This document shows positions 24,101 to 34,345 of a stretch of 64,000 nucleotides of DNA, in pieces. Source of the stretch: Aplectana chamaeleonis (lineage: Eukaryota > Nematoda > Chromadorea > Rhabditida > Cosmocercidae); contig JAPDOI010000380.1 of NCBI GenBank assembly GCA_029168955.1, forward strand, positions 521,001-585,000, given 5' to 3'. Made by a program: the position numbers and the translations under genes. The notes under the pieces are model-generated. The model was given only the letters and a program-made list of their open reading frames with translations, ran no database searches and had not been told where the DNA came from. Within the stretch, counting starts at the first letter, position 1. The number at the start of each line of letters is the position of its first letter.

Positions 24101-24687
24101 TCGTGTCGAAGTGTGATCATTGGAGATCTAATCTAATGATTGACCGACATGATGATGTGGCTAGAGTTATTTATAACTCACTTAAACGAAAATATGGGTT
24201 CAGTGCTCGTGTGTCCAACACGCACGAACCTCATATAATTGGAGACGGTAAGGTGGAAATCCACTGGAATAACCGGATCCAAACGAGCGAAGACCTCGCT
24301 CACGATCACCCAGATATTCTAGTCTGGGATAAACTTGAAGAGAGAATTTGGATTATTGAGATCTCAGTGTCTTGGTATACCAGAATTGCTCTTCAGGAAA
24401 AGAGGAAAACTGTCAAGTATGGTACGAATAGTACCTTACCGGAGAACACGGCAGTGGGTGATTATCACCCAGGGCCAAACCTTAAGGCAGTCCTGCATAA
24501 AGACAGGAAGAGCAGAGTTGATGTGGTTCCGATCGTGTTGGGCACGTGTGGAGAGTGCACGAGAGACTTAACACGATACATCGACATGCTCAAACTACCG
24601 GATGCTACCAGTTGGCTCATAGAGAAACTGGCCCGGAATGCCGTATTAGGCACTAATCGACTAGTAAAATGCCACTTGTCGAACTAG
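21115..24687 (+). pseudogene. R4-like retrotransposon protein: Myb-like, RT, CCHC, restriction-like endonuclease; one in-frame TAG
   Basis: One frame of 1,191 codons runs to 24687 with a single internal stop (TAG 22372-22374). Order: Myb-like segment about 21155-21340 (TPPWSTQELHRLG, IRWKDVEHLW, RTGNALRSAF); RT block 1 before the stop (KATGPDGIQGFWW); after it VTLIPKGN, FRPIACLN, VDMAKAYDSVSH, GLMQGDTLSPLLF, catalytic FYMDD at 23022-23036, and KYLGV. Then CRMGCDESETAEHIVSKC (C-x3-C-x7-H-x4-C, about 24061-24115) and a restriction-like endonuclease block with HPDILVWD and WIIEIS (about 24307-24365). This order defines the R2/R4 group. No ATG lies in frame between the stop at 21112 and 21199, so initiation is non-AUG or the start was lost through the upstream frame change. 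It abuts 28S at the R4-type position. Confidence 0.88.
22372..22374 (+). other. in-frame TAG inside the reverse transcriptase
   Basis: The codons TCA TAG TGC TTA are in the same frame as both flanking segments; no other stop occurs in the following 770 codons. It falls between RT blocks 1 and 2. A nonsense mutation is the simplest reading. Confidence 0.85.
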
Positions 24688-24924
24688 AAAGCGTAGGAAA
24701 CTACGCAAGGGACTGGAGACCGGCAACAGTAACCGGTGGATCCTGACAGTTTTGTTGGAATCCGGCAAGCAAGGACACTGCTTGCATCATGCGTGCCAAC
24801 AAGGTAAATTAGTCGGTACATGAGTCGGATCTCTATTTGATGGTAAATAGAGAGGAATCTGGCCAAGCAACATCTGGTCAGAACGGCTCATAGGGTGGTA
24901 AGTGCGGAGGAGTACCCAAAACCC
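24688..24924 (+). other. R4-like 3' untranslated region
   Basis: Between the stop codon and the 28S junction. It contains a perfect stem CTCTATTTGATGGTAAATAGAG (two 8-nt arms) and ends with AACGGCTCATAGGG, GTGCGGAGG and CCAAAACC before CTGACGCGCATG. A diverged copy of this end, with a different but also paired stem, lies at about 34227-34345. In R2/R4-type elements the 3' UTR is the RNA recognised for target-primed reverse transcription. Confidence 0.7.
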
Positions 24925-24925
24925 C

Positions 24926-24956
<31 letters not shown>

Positions 24957-24967
24957 ACTGTCCCTAA

Positions 24968-25007
<40 letters not shown>

Positions 25008-25013
25008 CAAAAA

Positions 25014-25051
<38 letters not shown>

Positions 25052-25422
25052 TTGACATTGTGAAGAGTCATGAGAGGTGTAGCATAGGTGGGAGACCTCG
25101 GTCGCCAATGAAATACCACCACTTTCATCGATTCTTTACTTATTCGGTGAGAAGAGGATTGAGCTTCGGCTCTTTTTTCTTTGTCTTAAGCAAAGCCACC
25201 TGGTGGCATTGCGACTCTCGCCGAAGACAGTGTCAGGCGGGGAGTTTGACTGGGGCGGTACATCTGTCAAACTGTAACGCAGGTGTCCTAAGGCTAGCTC
25301 AGAGAGGACGGAAACCTCTCGTAGAGCAAAAGGGCAAAAGCTCGCTTGATCTTGACTTTCAGTACGAGTACAGACCGCGAAAGCGTGGCCTATCGATCCT
25401 TTTAATCCAGATAGTTTCTGGT

Positions 25423-25466
<44 letters not shown>

Positions 25467-25489
25467 AGCCAAGCGTCCATAGCGACGTT

Positions 25490-25527
<38 letters not shown>

Positions 25528-25569
25528 CGAAGCAGAATTCGCCAAGCGTTGGATTGTTCACCCACTAAT

Positions 25570-25624
<55 letters not shown>

Positions 25625-26055
25625 TTGACTAATTGTTGCGATAGTAATCCTGCTTAGTACGAGAGGAACAGCAGGTTCAGACATTTGGTTCATGGACTTG
25701 ACCGATCGGTCAATGGTCCGAAGCTACCATCTGGGGGATTATGACTGAACGCCTCTAAGTCAGAATCCCACCTAGTCAAGGCAGCGATAACTTTGTTTCC
25801 CGGTGTCGGGAGGCAACTCTATCTCGTGGCAACACGAGAGCTTATGCCCTAGTAAATGACCTTGCCGGTATGGATAATCCCTGCTGGTTGTCAAAGCCAG
25901 ATCACTCTGGTTCAATGTCGGGGCGCAAAATCACATGTCTACGACATGTATACTGGTCAAGGTGTTGTATCCAGTAGAGCAGTGTTTGTATACTGCGATC
26001 TGTTGAGACTATCCTTTGATCGGGTGTTTTGTTTGTCCAAAACTATGGGAGTTGT
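24925..26055 (+). rRNA. 28S rRNA, 3' part (downstream of the R4-type site)
   Basis: It starts CTGACGCGCATGAATGG, the universal LSU block near the R1/R2/R4 sites, then ATCTAGCGAAACCACAGCC, the CTTAGTACGAGAGGAACAG sarcin-ricin loop block near 25650-25670, and ends near AACTATGGGAGTTGTTAGTA. The part upstream of CTGACG is missing here and is occupied by the R4-like element. The copy is therefore interrupted. The exact 3' end is approximate. Confidence 0.95.
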
Positions 26056-27496
26056 TAGTACTGGCGTTTGAGACTTTGAATCTGAAACCCTGAGCGGAAC
26101 ATCATGAACAGTGATGAATTCCTCCGATCGTTTTGTGGAATTCACAGGGAAATTCATGGTTTCGTCATTGCGATTTCGTATTAACCTATTCTCAGCTCAT
26201 AATTATGGAGTTTTCATGAACATCGAAGTTTCTCAGCAAATTCCTATTAGCCCCCTCTGAGTCGGCAGCGATGTGACGAAATCCAGTGGCGAAGTCGAGT
26301 GATGAAATGCCTTGGTCGTATTGCGGACATTTCGCCATTTTCGACGGTTTTCACGCGGGAATTTCGTATTAACCCATTCTCAGCCAGTTTCTTTGCCTTT
26401 TCATGGAAGTTCGCGATTGTCTATGTAAACTAATGTTAGGTAGCCATTCCATCACTGAATTTTGTCACATCACTGCTATCTGAGAATCTTTACTATATAT
26501 AGGTTAATATTTGTCTATTTTCAGATTGTATTGATGTGAAGAAATCCAGTGATGAAAATTTTTTGATTCATGTCACGGAAATCGATTGCGAAATTTCGAC
26601 GTAATATCACTGGATGACCTTTTCAATTCTCAGTTAATTTCCACTGATTTTCCAGAATTTTTTTCTGTAAATTAACATTAGGTTATATCTCACAAAATGA
26701 CCTAACCATTTAATCACTGAATTTTGTCACATCTCTGCTATCTGAGATATTTGCCTATTTTCAAATAGCGACGATGCGATGAAATCCAATTTCACGAGCA
26801 CTGAAAATTTTCGTGGGAAACTTCCATTTAACAGGTGAAAGAAATGAACATCTTTTGAATAAAGAAAGTTTTTGAAAAAGAAGTAAAAATGCACGAAATT
26901 CTCGACTGGTGTTCATAGAAACTGTTCACGTTGTAGAGTTTATTTATATGATTTAGCCACACAGCTTGTCTAGTTTAGAACATGAATGAGCAGCATGAAT
27001 AAGCAATATTGTGAATTTCATCAAAATTACACTTTCAAAACGTATAAAATTCAATGTAACTCATTCTAAGCTCATCAGTAGCGTGTTTATTAATTTTAGT
27101 AATTTTTATTTCATATTCATATTAACCCATTTGTAGGTTGGTTAAAATAGTGAGAATTCAAAAGTAGTGAATATTCTTTTGAAAGGGTGAACAGTCAGTA
27201 CTATCTAACCTCTAATGTTCGCAGAAACAGCCATATTGACGGGATTTATATATCTGACAACAGAAAAGAATAGAAATGAGGAGCAACATTTGTAAACTGT
27301 GTCGACACATTGTGGAGTGGAGTCGTCTAGTGTGCAACGAGGTCGTGGCTCAACTGTCATGTCCTAAGGTAACATATACTGTCGAGGTCGCAATAATTGG
27401 TCAACGCATGAGGTGTTCCTCGTTAGTGGGAGGCCTCGATCGACACGTTCCGATAAAGACCAATGTGTTAGCAAAAAAGACCAACAGAAACGACCC
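26056..27496 (+). other. rDNA intergenic spacer with subrepeats
   Basis: Between the 28S 3' end and the ETS-like module. From about 26090 to 26830 units of roughly 260 bp recur, marked by AATCACTGAATTTTGTCACA, CTGCTATCTGAGA and CGATGTGACGAAATCCA. From 26880 the DNA is AT-rich. CATGTCCTAAGGTAACATA near 27357 resembles the 28S block CTCTTAAGGTAGCC. The Pol I promoter was not identified. A 161-codon frame near 27276-27761 lies in spacer and is not considered real. Confidence 0.75.
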
Positions 27497-27624
27497 GACG
27501 CGAATAGACTTGAGTCGATTCGTAAGGAGGAGATGGAACTTTTCTAGTTTTGCTAGCAACTTTCCGGCGATCTCTACATTCCTTCAGCTAACGGGTATCG
27601 TTATGTGCAAATTTGCTTTGCCAG
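27497..27624 (+). ncRNA. hairpin module in the 5' external transcribed spacer (copy B)
   Basis: It shares with 32705-32811 the blocks GGAGATGGAAC, CTAG...CTAG, CTTTCCGGCGATCTC, ACGGGTATCGTTATGTG and TTTGCTTTGCCAG. GAGAT pairs with ATCTC and GGAA with TTCC around a CTAG stem; an outer stem AAGGA (27524) / TCCTT (27580) is present. It ends 130 nt before the 18S 5' end. It probably lies in pre-rRNA; its function is unknown. Confidence 0.55.
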
Positions 27625-27754
27625 CACTTTCATCGTTGGTGGTCTGCGAAAATGCGAATCGAATAGAATGCGGTTGCGCGAGGCGAGCTGTTATCGGCGA
27701 TTGCGAGATGCCGCGACGGAACGCTTTGTGTTGTAAAACGTCTATTCCCGCAAG

Positions 27755-29510
27755 TACCTGATTGATTCTGTCAGCGCTATATGCTCAGTTAAAAGATTAA
27801 GCCATGCATGCGGAGTTCATCTCAGAGAAACTGCGAACGGCTCATTAGAGCAGATGTCATTTATTCGGAAAGTCCTATTGGATAACTGCGGCAATTCTGG
27901 AGCTAATACATGCGAATAAACCCTGACTTCCGGAAGGGTGCAATTATTAGAGCAAATCAATCACCTTCGGGTGCTGTTTGCTGACTCTGAATAACGCAGC
28001 ATATCGGCGGCTTGTCCGCCGATAATCCGAAAAAGTGTCTGCCCTATCAACCTGATGGTAGTCTATTAGTCTACCATGGTTATTACGGGTAACGGAGAAT
28101 AAGGGTTCGACTCCGGAGAGGGAGCCTTAGAAACGGCTACCACATCCAAGGAAGGCAGCAGGCGCGAAACTTATCCAATCTTGAAGAGATGAGATAGTGA
28201 CTAAAAATAAAAAGACCATTCCTATGGAACGGTCATTTCAATGAGTTGATCATAAACCTTTTTTCGAGGATCAAGTGGAGGGCAAGTCTGGTGCCAGCAG
28301 CCGCGGTAATTCCAGCTCCACTAGTGTAAATCGTCATTGCTGCGGTTAAAAAGCTCGTAGTTGGATCTGAGTCACATGCAGTGGTTCGCCTTTGGCGTTA
28401 ATCGCTGTTGTGACTATTTGCTGGTTTTCTACTGAGGCTTCGGCTTCTTTAGTGGCTAGCGAGTTTACTTTGAATAAATTAGAGTGCTCAGAACAAGCGT
28501 TTGCTTGAATGGTCGATCATGGAATAATAAAAGAGGACTTCGGTTCTATTTATTGGTTCAGGAACTGAAATAATGGTTAAGAGGGACAATTCGGGGGCAT
28601 TCGTATCCCTGCGCGAGAGGTGAAATTCGTGGACCGCAGGGGGACGCCCTAAAGCGAAAGCATTTGCCAAGAATGTCTTCATTAATCAAGAACGAAAGTC
28701 AGAGGTTCGAAGGCGATTAGATACCGCCCTAGTTCTGACCGTAAACTATGCCATCTAGCGATCCGATGGGGTATTGTTGCCTTGTCGAGGAGCTTCCCGG
28801 AAACGAAAGTCTTTCGGTTCCTGGGGTAGTATGGTTGCAAAGCTGAAACTTAAAGAAATTGACGGAATGGCACCACCAGGAGTGGAGCCTGCGGCTTAAT
28901 TTGACTCAACACGGGAAAACTCACCCGGCCCGGACACCGTAAGGATTGACAGATTGAAAGCTCTTTCTCGATTTGGTGGTTGGTGGTGCATGGCCGTTCT
29001 TAGTTGGTGGAGCGATTTGTCTGGTTTATTCCGATAACGAGCGAGACTCTAGCCTGCTAAATAGTGGCTGGATTTTTAGGTCCAGTCTACTTCTTAGAGG
29101 GATAAGCGGTGTTTAGCCGCACGAGATTGAGCGATAACAGGTCTGTGATGCCCTTAGATGTCCGGGGCTGCACGCGCGCTACAATGGAAGAATCAGCTGG
29201 CCTATCCATTGCCGAAAGGCATTGGTAAACCGTTGAAACTCTTCCGTGACCGGGATAGGGAATTGTAATTATTTCCCTTGAACGAGGAATTCCTAGTAAG
29301 TGTGAGTCATCAGCTCACGCTGATTACGTCCCTGCCATTTGTACACACCGCCCGTCGCTGTCCGGGACTGAGCTGTCTCGAGAGGACTGCGGACTGCTGT
29401 ATCGAGGCCTTCGGGTCGCGTTACGGCGGGAAACAGTTCAATCGCAATGGCTTGAACCGGGTAAAAGTCGTAACAAGGTATCTGTAGGTGAACCTGCAGA
29501 TGGATCATCG
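27755..29510 (+). rRNA. 18S rRNA, complete
   Basis: It starts TACCTGATTGATTCTGTCAG and ends GTAACAAGGTATCTGTAGGTG...GGATCATC. Conserved blocks GTGCCAGCAGCCGCGGTAA (about 28290), GAAACTTAAAGAAATTGACG (about 28850) and TGTACACACCGCCCGTCG (about 29340) are all present. About 1,756 nt is normal for a rhabditid nematode. The variable regions look like strongylid 18S from memory. No insertion or deletion in conserved blocks was seen. Confidence 0.97.
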
Positions 29511-29914
29511 TCGAAGCCATTATATGGTTCCTTTGATCATGAGAAACCAACATGCTGGTGTGTTTGCGACTTTGTCGCGAAACGTTGGAAGTATCGCCCC
29601 CCGTTAAAGCTCTCTCTGTGAGGTGTCTGTGTGTGACATGAGTCGTTCTTGAGTGACGGCAGTGATTGTTCATGCGTATAGTTCCCACTCGTGGTTGAGC
29701 TTCAGACTTAATGAGCATTGCTAGAATGCCGCCTCGCATACGGTTTTGTGTAGATGGTGGTTAGGCCGGCGTGAGCTTAGTTGCGAACGTTGCGCGGTAC
29801 CTGGCTGTCAGGAAATCTTAATGATCCTGCCTCTGTGCGGACGCCAACAACACAAACCACAAACTTTTCTATATTTGATGTTTGCAGAAACGTGACCATT
29901 CTATGGTTACAATG
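29511..29914 (+). other. ITS1
   Basis: Spacer between 18S and 5.8S, about 400 nt, starting TCGAAGCCATTATATGG, a strongylid-like beginning. No gene inside. Confidence 0.9.
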
Positions 29915-30075
29915 TCATGGACTAGCTTCAGCGATGGATCGGTCGATTCGCGTATCGATGAAAAACGCAGCTAGCTGCGTTATTTACCACGAATTGCAGA
30001 CGCTTAGAGTGGTGAAATTTTGAACGCATAGCGCCGTTGGGTTTTCCCTTCGGCACGTCTGGTTCAGGGTTGTTT
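29915..30075 (+). rRNA. 5.8S rRNA
   Basis: Contains TAGCTTCAGCGATGGATCGG, TATCGATGAAAAACGCAGC, CACGAATTGCAGACGCTTAG and CGTCTGGTTCAGGGTTGTTT. The length of about 160 nt is normal. Both ends are approximate. Confidence 0.96.
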
Positions 30076-30308
30076 AACGAATTACTACAGTGTGGCTGGT
30101 ATAACACTGTTTGTCGAATGGCATTCGTCGTTGACGATTCCCATTTCAGTACGGAATATTCGTAGCAACATAACATTAGCGAAAGCTTGACGCTTCTGTT
30201 CCTGAATGATGTGAACTAGTGTTGTTCACTGTTCTGAATTGTACTCGGCGAGTATGAGATGAATTCAGACGGGGACCTGTATGAACAGCACTTGGCATCA
30301 TTTGCATT
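30076..30308 (+). other. ITS2
   Basis: Spacer of about 233 nt beginning AACGAATTACTACAGTGTGG, the style of strongylid ITS2 (known from memory of the group), ending before the 28S block CTGAGCTCAG. This region would settle the genus. Confidence 0.9.
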
Positions 30309-31265
30309 GCAACCTGAGCTCAGACGTGACTACCCGCTGAACTTAAGCATATCATTTAGCGGAGGAAAAGAAACTAACAAGGATTCCCTCAGTAACGGCG
30401 AGTGAACGGGGAGAAGCCCAGCGCTGAATCTTTCGGTGTTACACCGCTAAGAAATGTAGCGTATAGGTGTGGTTTTCAGTTTGTACCGCATGTCCAAAGT
30501 CCCTTTGATAGGGGCCACATTCCCGAGAGGGTGCGAGACCTGTGCGGACAGTGGAGCAAGCTGTACGATTATACCTTGGAGTCGGGTTGCTTGAAAGTGC
30601 AGCCTAAAGTGGGTGATAAACTTCATCTAAGGCTAAATATTGACGCGAATTCGATAGCAAACAAGTACTGTGAAGGAAAGTTGCAAAGAACTTTGAAGAG
30701 AGAGTTCAAGAGAACGTGAAATCGCTGGAGTGGAACCGGAGAGAGTTGACGTAGTCTGGTAGCTAAGTTTGCCAAAGTCGCTTAACTGTGACGGCGGCGG
30801 ATGTATGCTGCCTATGGCTGCGCTGACAGCGTTGGTTGTGCGTTCCGAACCGTTTGGCGTTGCCCACCGTTCGCGGTGGTGTCTTGTCGGCGGGTAGGTT
30901 TGTCGCGACTAGCGTTTTATCCTGCGTGCAGGGTGTCAGTGTGAAAGTCGACCACCTCTCCGACCCGTCTTGAAACACGGACCGAGGAGTGTAACTTGTA
31001 CGCGAGTCAAAGGGTGGAAAACCCCAAGGCGTAATGAAAGTAAAGGTCGGTTAACCGACTGACATGGGATCCGCTTTTCGAAGTGGCGCACCATGGCCCT
31101 GTCTTGTCTGCTTGCAGATGGGCAGCGGTAGAGCGTACAGGTTGCGACCCGAAAGATGGTGAACTATGCCTGAGCAGGACGAAGTCAGAGGAAACTCTGG
31201 TGGAAGTCCGTATCGGTTCTGACGTGCAAATCGATCGATAGACTTGGGTATAGGGGCGAAAGACT

Positions 31266-31305
<40 letters not shown>

Positions 31306-31595
31306 CCAGGATAGCTGGAGTTCATTGCGGTTATATCCGGTAAAGCGAATGATTAGAGGACTTGGGGTCGAAACGACCTCAACCTATTCTCAAACTTTCA
31401 ATGGGTATGTTGTCTCGGTTTCTTCGTTGAACTGTTGACACGAACGCGAGCTCCAAGTGGGCCATTTTTGGTAAGCAGAACTGGCGCTGTGGGATGAACC
31501 AAACGTTGGGTTAAGGTGCCTAACTTTTCGCTCATGAGACCCCATAAAAGGCGTTGGTTGATATAGACAGCAGGACGGTGGCCATGGAAGTCGGT

Positions 31596-31631
<36 letters not shown>

Positions 31632-32625
31632 TCAACTAGCCCTGAAAATGGATGGCGCTTGAGCGAAAGACCTATACCCAGCCGTTGCTGGCTTGTGCGT
31701 TGTCTAGCGCCTGGCCGCAACGAGTAGGAGGGTCGTGGCGGTTGCGTCGAAGGCTTTGGGCGTAGGCCCAGCTGGAGCTTCCGTCAGTGCAGATCTCGGT
31801 GGTAGTAGCAAATATTTAAGTTCGATCCTTGAAGACTGAAGTGGAGAAGGGTTCCACGTGAACAGTAGTTGAATGTGGGTCAGTCGATCCTAAGATACTG
31901 GCTTATGCCTTGTATCATCGAGAGGGAAAAGTCTCTTTTCTCTCGGATATCAAAAGGGAATAGGGTTAATATTCCCTAACGCAGACACAGAGATTGCGGC
32001 TCTTTGAGTCGCTTGCGCGGTAACGCATTCGAACTTGGTTACGTCGCTCAGAGACCGAGCTAGAGTTCTCTTCTCTAGTTAAGGAACGGACTCCCTGGAA
32101 TCGGTTCAGCCGTAGATAGGGACGTTGTTTCCGTAAAGCATCGCGGTTTCTGTGATGTCTCGTGTTCTCTGGACGGCCCTTGAAAAACCAAGGAAGGCTA
32201 TTAATCTGTGCTGCATCGTACCGATATCCGCATCAGGTCTCCAAGGTGAACAGCCTCTAGTCGATAGAATAATGTAGGTAAGGGAAGTCGGCAAATTAGA
32301 TCCGTAACTTCGGGAAAAGGATTGGCTCCAGTGACCGGGTCGGTTGGCCTGTTAACTGATGCTTGTGCGGTTTCGTCCGTGGCTGGCTGATGCTCACGCT
32401 GATGCTGGACTAGTGACAAGACTGCCTTGTGGACGTTTTCAGGTGTGTGCTTTGTCTTCGGGCTTAGTATCCTGACCGACCATCAAAACGGTCGAACTGG
32501 AACTGGTACGGACTCGGGGAATCCGACTGTCTAATTAAAACAGAGGAGACAGATGGTCCTTGCGGACGTTTACTGTCTCTGATTTCTGCCCAGTGCTCTG
32601 AATGTTAAATCGTAGTAATTCGAGT

Positions 32626-32685
<60 letters not shown>

Positions 32686-32704
32686 GCTAACTACTGACGC
32701 GCAT
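30309..32704 (+). rRNA. 28S rRNA, 5' part (up to the R4-type site)
   Basis: It begins around AACCTGAGCTCAGACGTGAC, then CCCGCTGAACTTAAGCATAT; GACCCGAAAGATGGTGAACT is near 31145 and CTCTTAAGGTAGCCAAATGC at 32659-32678. It breaks off after CTACTGACGCGCAT. The expected continuation is instead found at 24925 in the neighbouring unit. Both partial 28S genes share CTGACGCGCAT, consistent with a target duplication at the R4-type position. Confidence 0.96.
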
Positions 32705-32811
32705 TTGCCGTAAGGCAGAGATGGAACCTTCCTAGTGTAACTAGGAATCTTCCGGCGATCTCAACATTTACGGCATCACGGGTATCGTAATGTGACAATT
32801 TGGCCTACCAG
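32705..32811 (+). ncRNA. hairpin module at the 28S break (copy A), possible R4-like 5' end
   Basis: Immediately after 28S lies GCCGTAA (32707-32713), which pairs with TTACGGC (32768-32774). Inside it GAGAT/ATCTC, GGAA/TTCC and CCTAG/CTAGG pair. Copy B near 27500 keeps the inner helices but has AAGGA/TCCTT as outer stem, a compensatory difference. As copy A starts at the insertion junction it may be the 5' end of an R4-like or internally deleted element. It does not fit the pairing order of HDV-like ribozymes that I could test by eye. Confidence 0.5.
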
Positions 32812-33435
32812 ATTTTTTTGGTTGGTTGACCGCGAAAATAAAAACTAGACCAACAATGGTCTTGTAACCCCCTTTTTTTTGATTTCTTAACCTTTCGCTC
32901 AATAAATTAAAAATCACCTCAAATTTTGAGATGTGATTCGAATAAATAAAAGTACTAGCGAGCGAATTGTACTATGACAATTTACGGTTCACCCGTAACT
33001 ACAGTAGAAAATTTCCCGCTATATTCAGGGATAACAACATTAGTTACTGGATTGGTCTCAATCCAGACGATAGGAACGAACAATGAAGTAAGTTATACTT
33101 CACTATTTGCTCAGAGGTATGTATGCGAGTACGCATACAGACAGGTCTGTGTGATGGTCTTCAGGCTGATAGCTTGAAGACCATCTAATTATATTTTTTA
33201 AAGGTCCAGCAGAAACGAGCTACTGCGAGAGGGGCCGAAACCATACATTGAACTGTTTGCTACTTGGATTGGCAAACAAGAATTACTAAGGATTGCTTGA
33301 GAAAAAGGAGCGATCACTGAGAAATAGCAGAAGGAAAGCCTTCTGAAAGGTTAGTTTATTAGAAATTTCCTTCGGGACATTGGAGATTACGAAAAATCTC
33401 TGCAAATAGTAGCAAATATGGGCGAGATGAAAACT
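32812..33435 (+). other. hairpin-rich non-coding region
   Basis: No protein frame is convincing. Perfect hairpins include GTATGCGAGTACGCATAC (near 33120) and GATGGTCTTCAGGCT paired with AGCTTGAAGACCATC (33152-33185). Confidence 0.5.
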
Positions 33436-33625
33436 GACACGATTGATTGTGTCAAGTCCATAAGCCTTATTAAAAGATTAAGCCATGCACGCGAGAACCA
33501 TCAGAAAATGATGGAAAATCAGCAAATAAGAGAATATATATAATATATTCCCGAAGATCCGTCAAAGGATTGGCTCTAATATAAGAGATATCTATAAAGA
33601 GAACAGAAGGAAGCCGTGCTTCCCA
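33436..33625 (+). other. 18S 5'-end-like segment (relic C)
   Basis: GATTGATTGTGTC followed by TTAAAAGATTAAGCCATGCA matches the 18S 5' domain closely; GACAC and GTGTC form an extended first helix that normal 18S lacks. Weaker similarity appears to continue to about 33625. It is diverged and hairpin-rich, not a working 18S. Confidence 0.65.
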
Positions 33626-33639
33626 TATAAATTCCCATA

Positions 33640-34020
33640 TTCGTGAAAAGGGAGTATTGGGATGTAGAGCGAATGCTCAACAACCATAACTCCGCACAGG
33701 TCTGTGAACTTTTTAGAATCCTGAAAAGGAAAAATGCGGGTCACCGCATAACTGAGTACCGGAAGGCACTCAATATCAGAGCTTTGAGTAACGCCTAATT
33801 ACCCGAAAGATGGTCCCAATGGAAACAGCATTTGTTGTTCCCATATTCGAGAAAAGGGAGTATTGGGATGTAGAGCGAATGCTCAACAACCATAACTCCG
33901 CACAGGTCTGTGAACTCTTTAGAATCCTGAAAAGGAAAAATGCGGGTCACCGCATAACTGAGTACCAGAAGGCACTCAATATCAGAGCGTTGAGTAACGC
34001 TTAGTTACCCGAAAGATGGA
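33640..34020 (+). repeat. hairpin-rich tandem units U1-U2 (about 207 bp)
   Basis: Unit ends are marked by ACCCGAAAGATGG at 33801 and 34008. Each unit carries small stem-loops such as GAGCGAATGCTC and TGCGGGTCACCGCA. ACCCGAAAGATGG also occurs in genuine 28S near 31147. Confidence 0.7.
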
Positions 34021-34345
34021 AAGTGTGGAAGTCCTATTTTAAACGCTTCCACAGAACAGCTTGGCTGCTCGATAAATTAAACGTTGCTGGTTCGAGCGAG
34101 GTCGAGCTGGATAAGAGCTTAGGGAAGTGGATCTCCCCTTATATAATAGTGCTTGTTCCTACCTTTAGGGAACAGACACACCGAGATAGGTCTTCGGGTC
34201 TACCGGCATGTTCATGCGAAAGCTCAGTAGAATTTTACAAGATCTCGAGTCGGATCTGATTGCAAGTGCGTAATCAGAGGATCTCCTACTAGGGGAACGG
34301 CTCATCGGGCAGTGGTCGCGGAGGGTTTTAAAAACCTACTGACGG
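34021..34345 (+). repeat. array tail 1 with an R4-like 3' end
   Basis: It starts GTGTGGAAGTCC and ends GGAACGGCTCATCGGG, GTCGCGGAGGG, AAAACC, CTACTGACG. The last 120 bp align with the R4-like 3' UTR before 24925, including a TGATT.../...AATCA stem in place of CTCTATTT/AAATAGAG. The terminal ACTGACG resembles the 28S target, but the sequence after it is not 28S. Confidence 0.6.

Noticed and set aside
25060..25561. 140-codon frames on both strands
   Set aside because: They lie within 28S rRNA.
27276..27761. 161-codon frame ending at the 18S start
   Set aside because: It lies in transcribed spacer, overlaps the hairpin module and has no protein-like motif.
32705..32811. HDV-like or twister ribozyme at the R4-like 5' end
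   Set aside because: R2-group elements can start with HDV-like ribozymes, but the stems here are nested and not in the HDV pseudoknot order as far as I can fold by eye. Not excluded by calculation.
34090..34115. tRNA or SINE B-box-like GGTTCGAGC
   Set aside because: No matching A box or cloverleaf could be placed around it.
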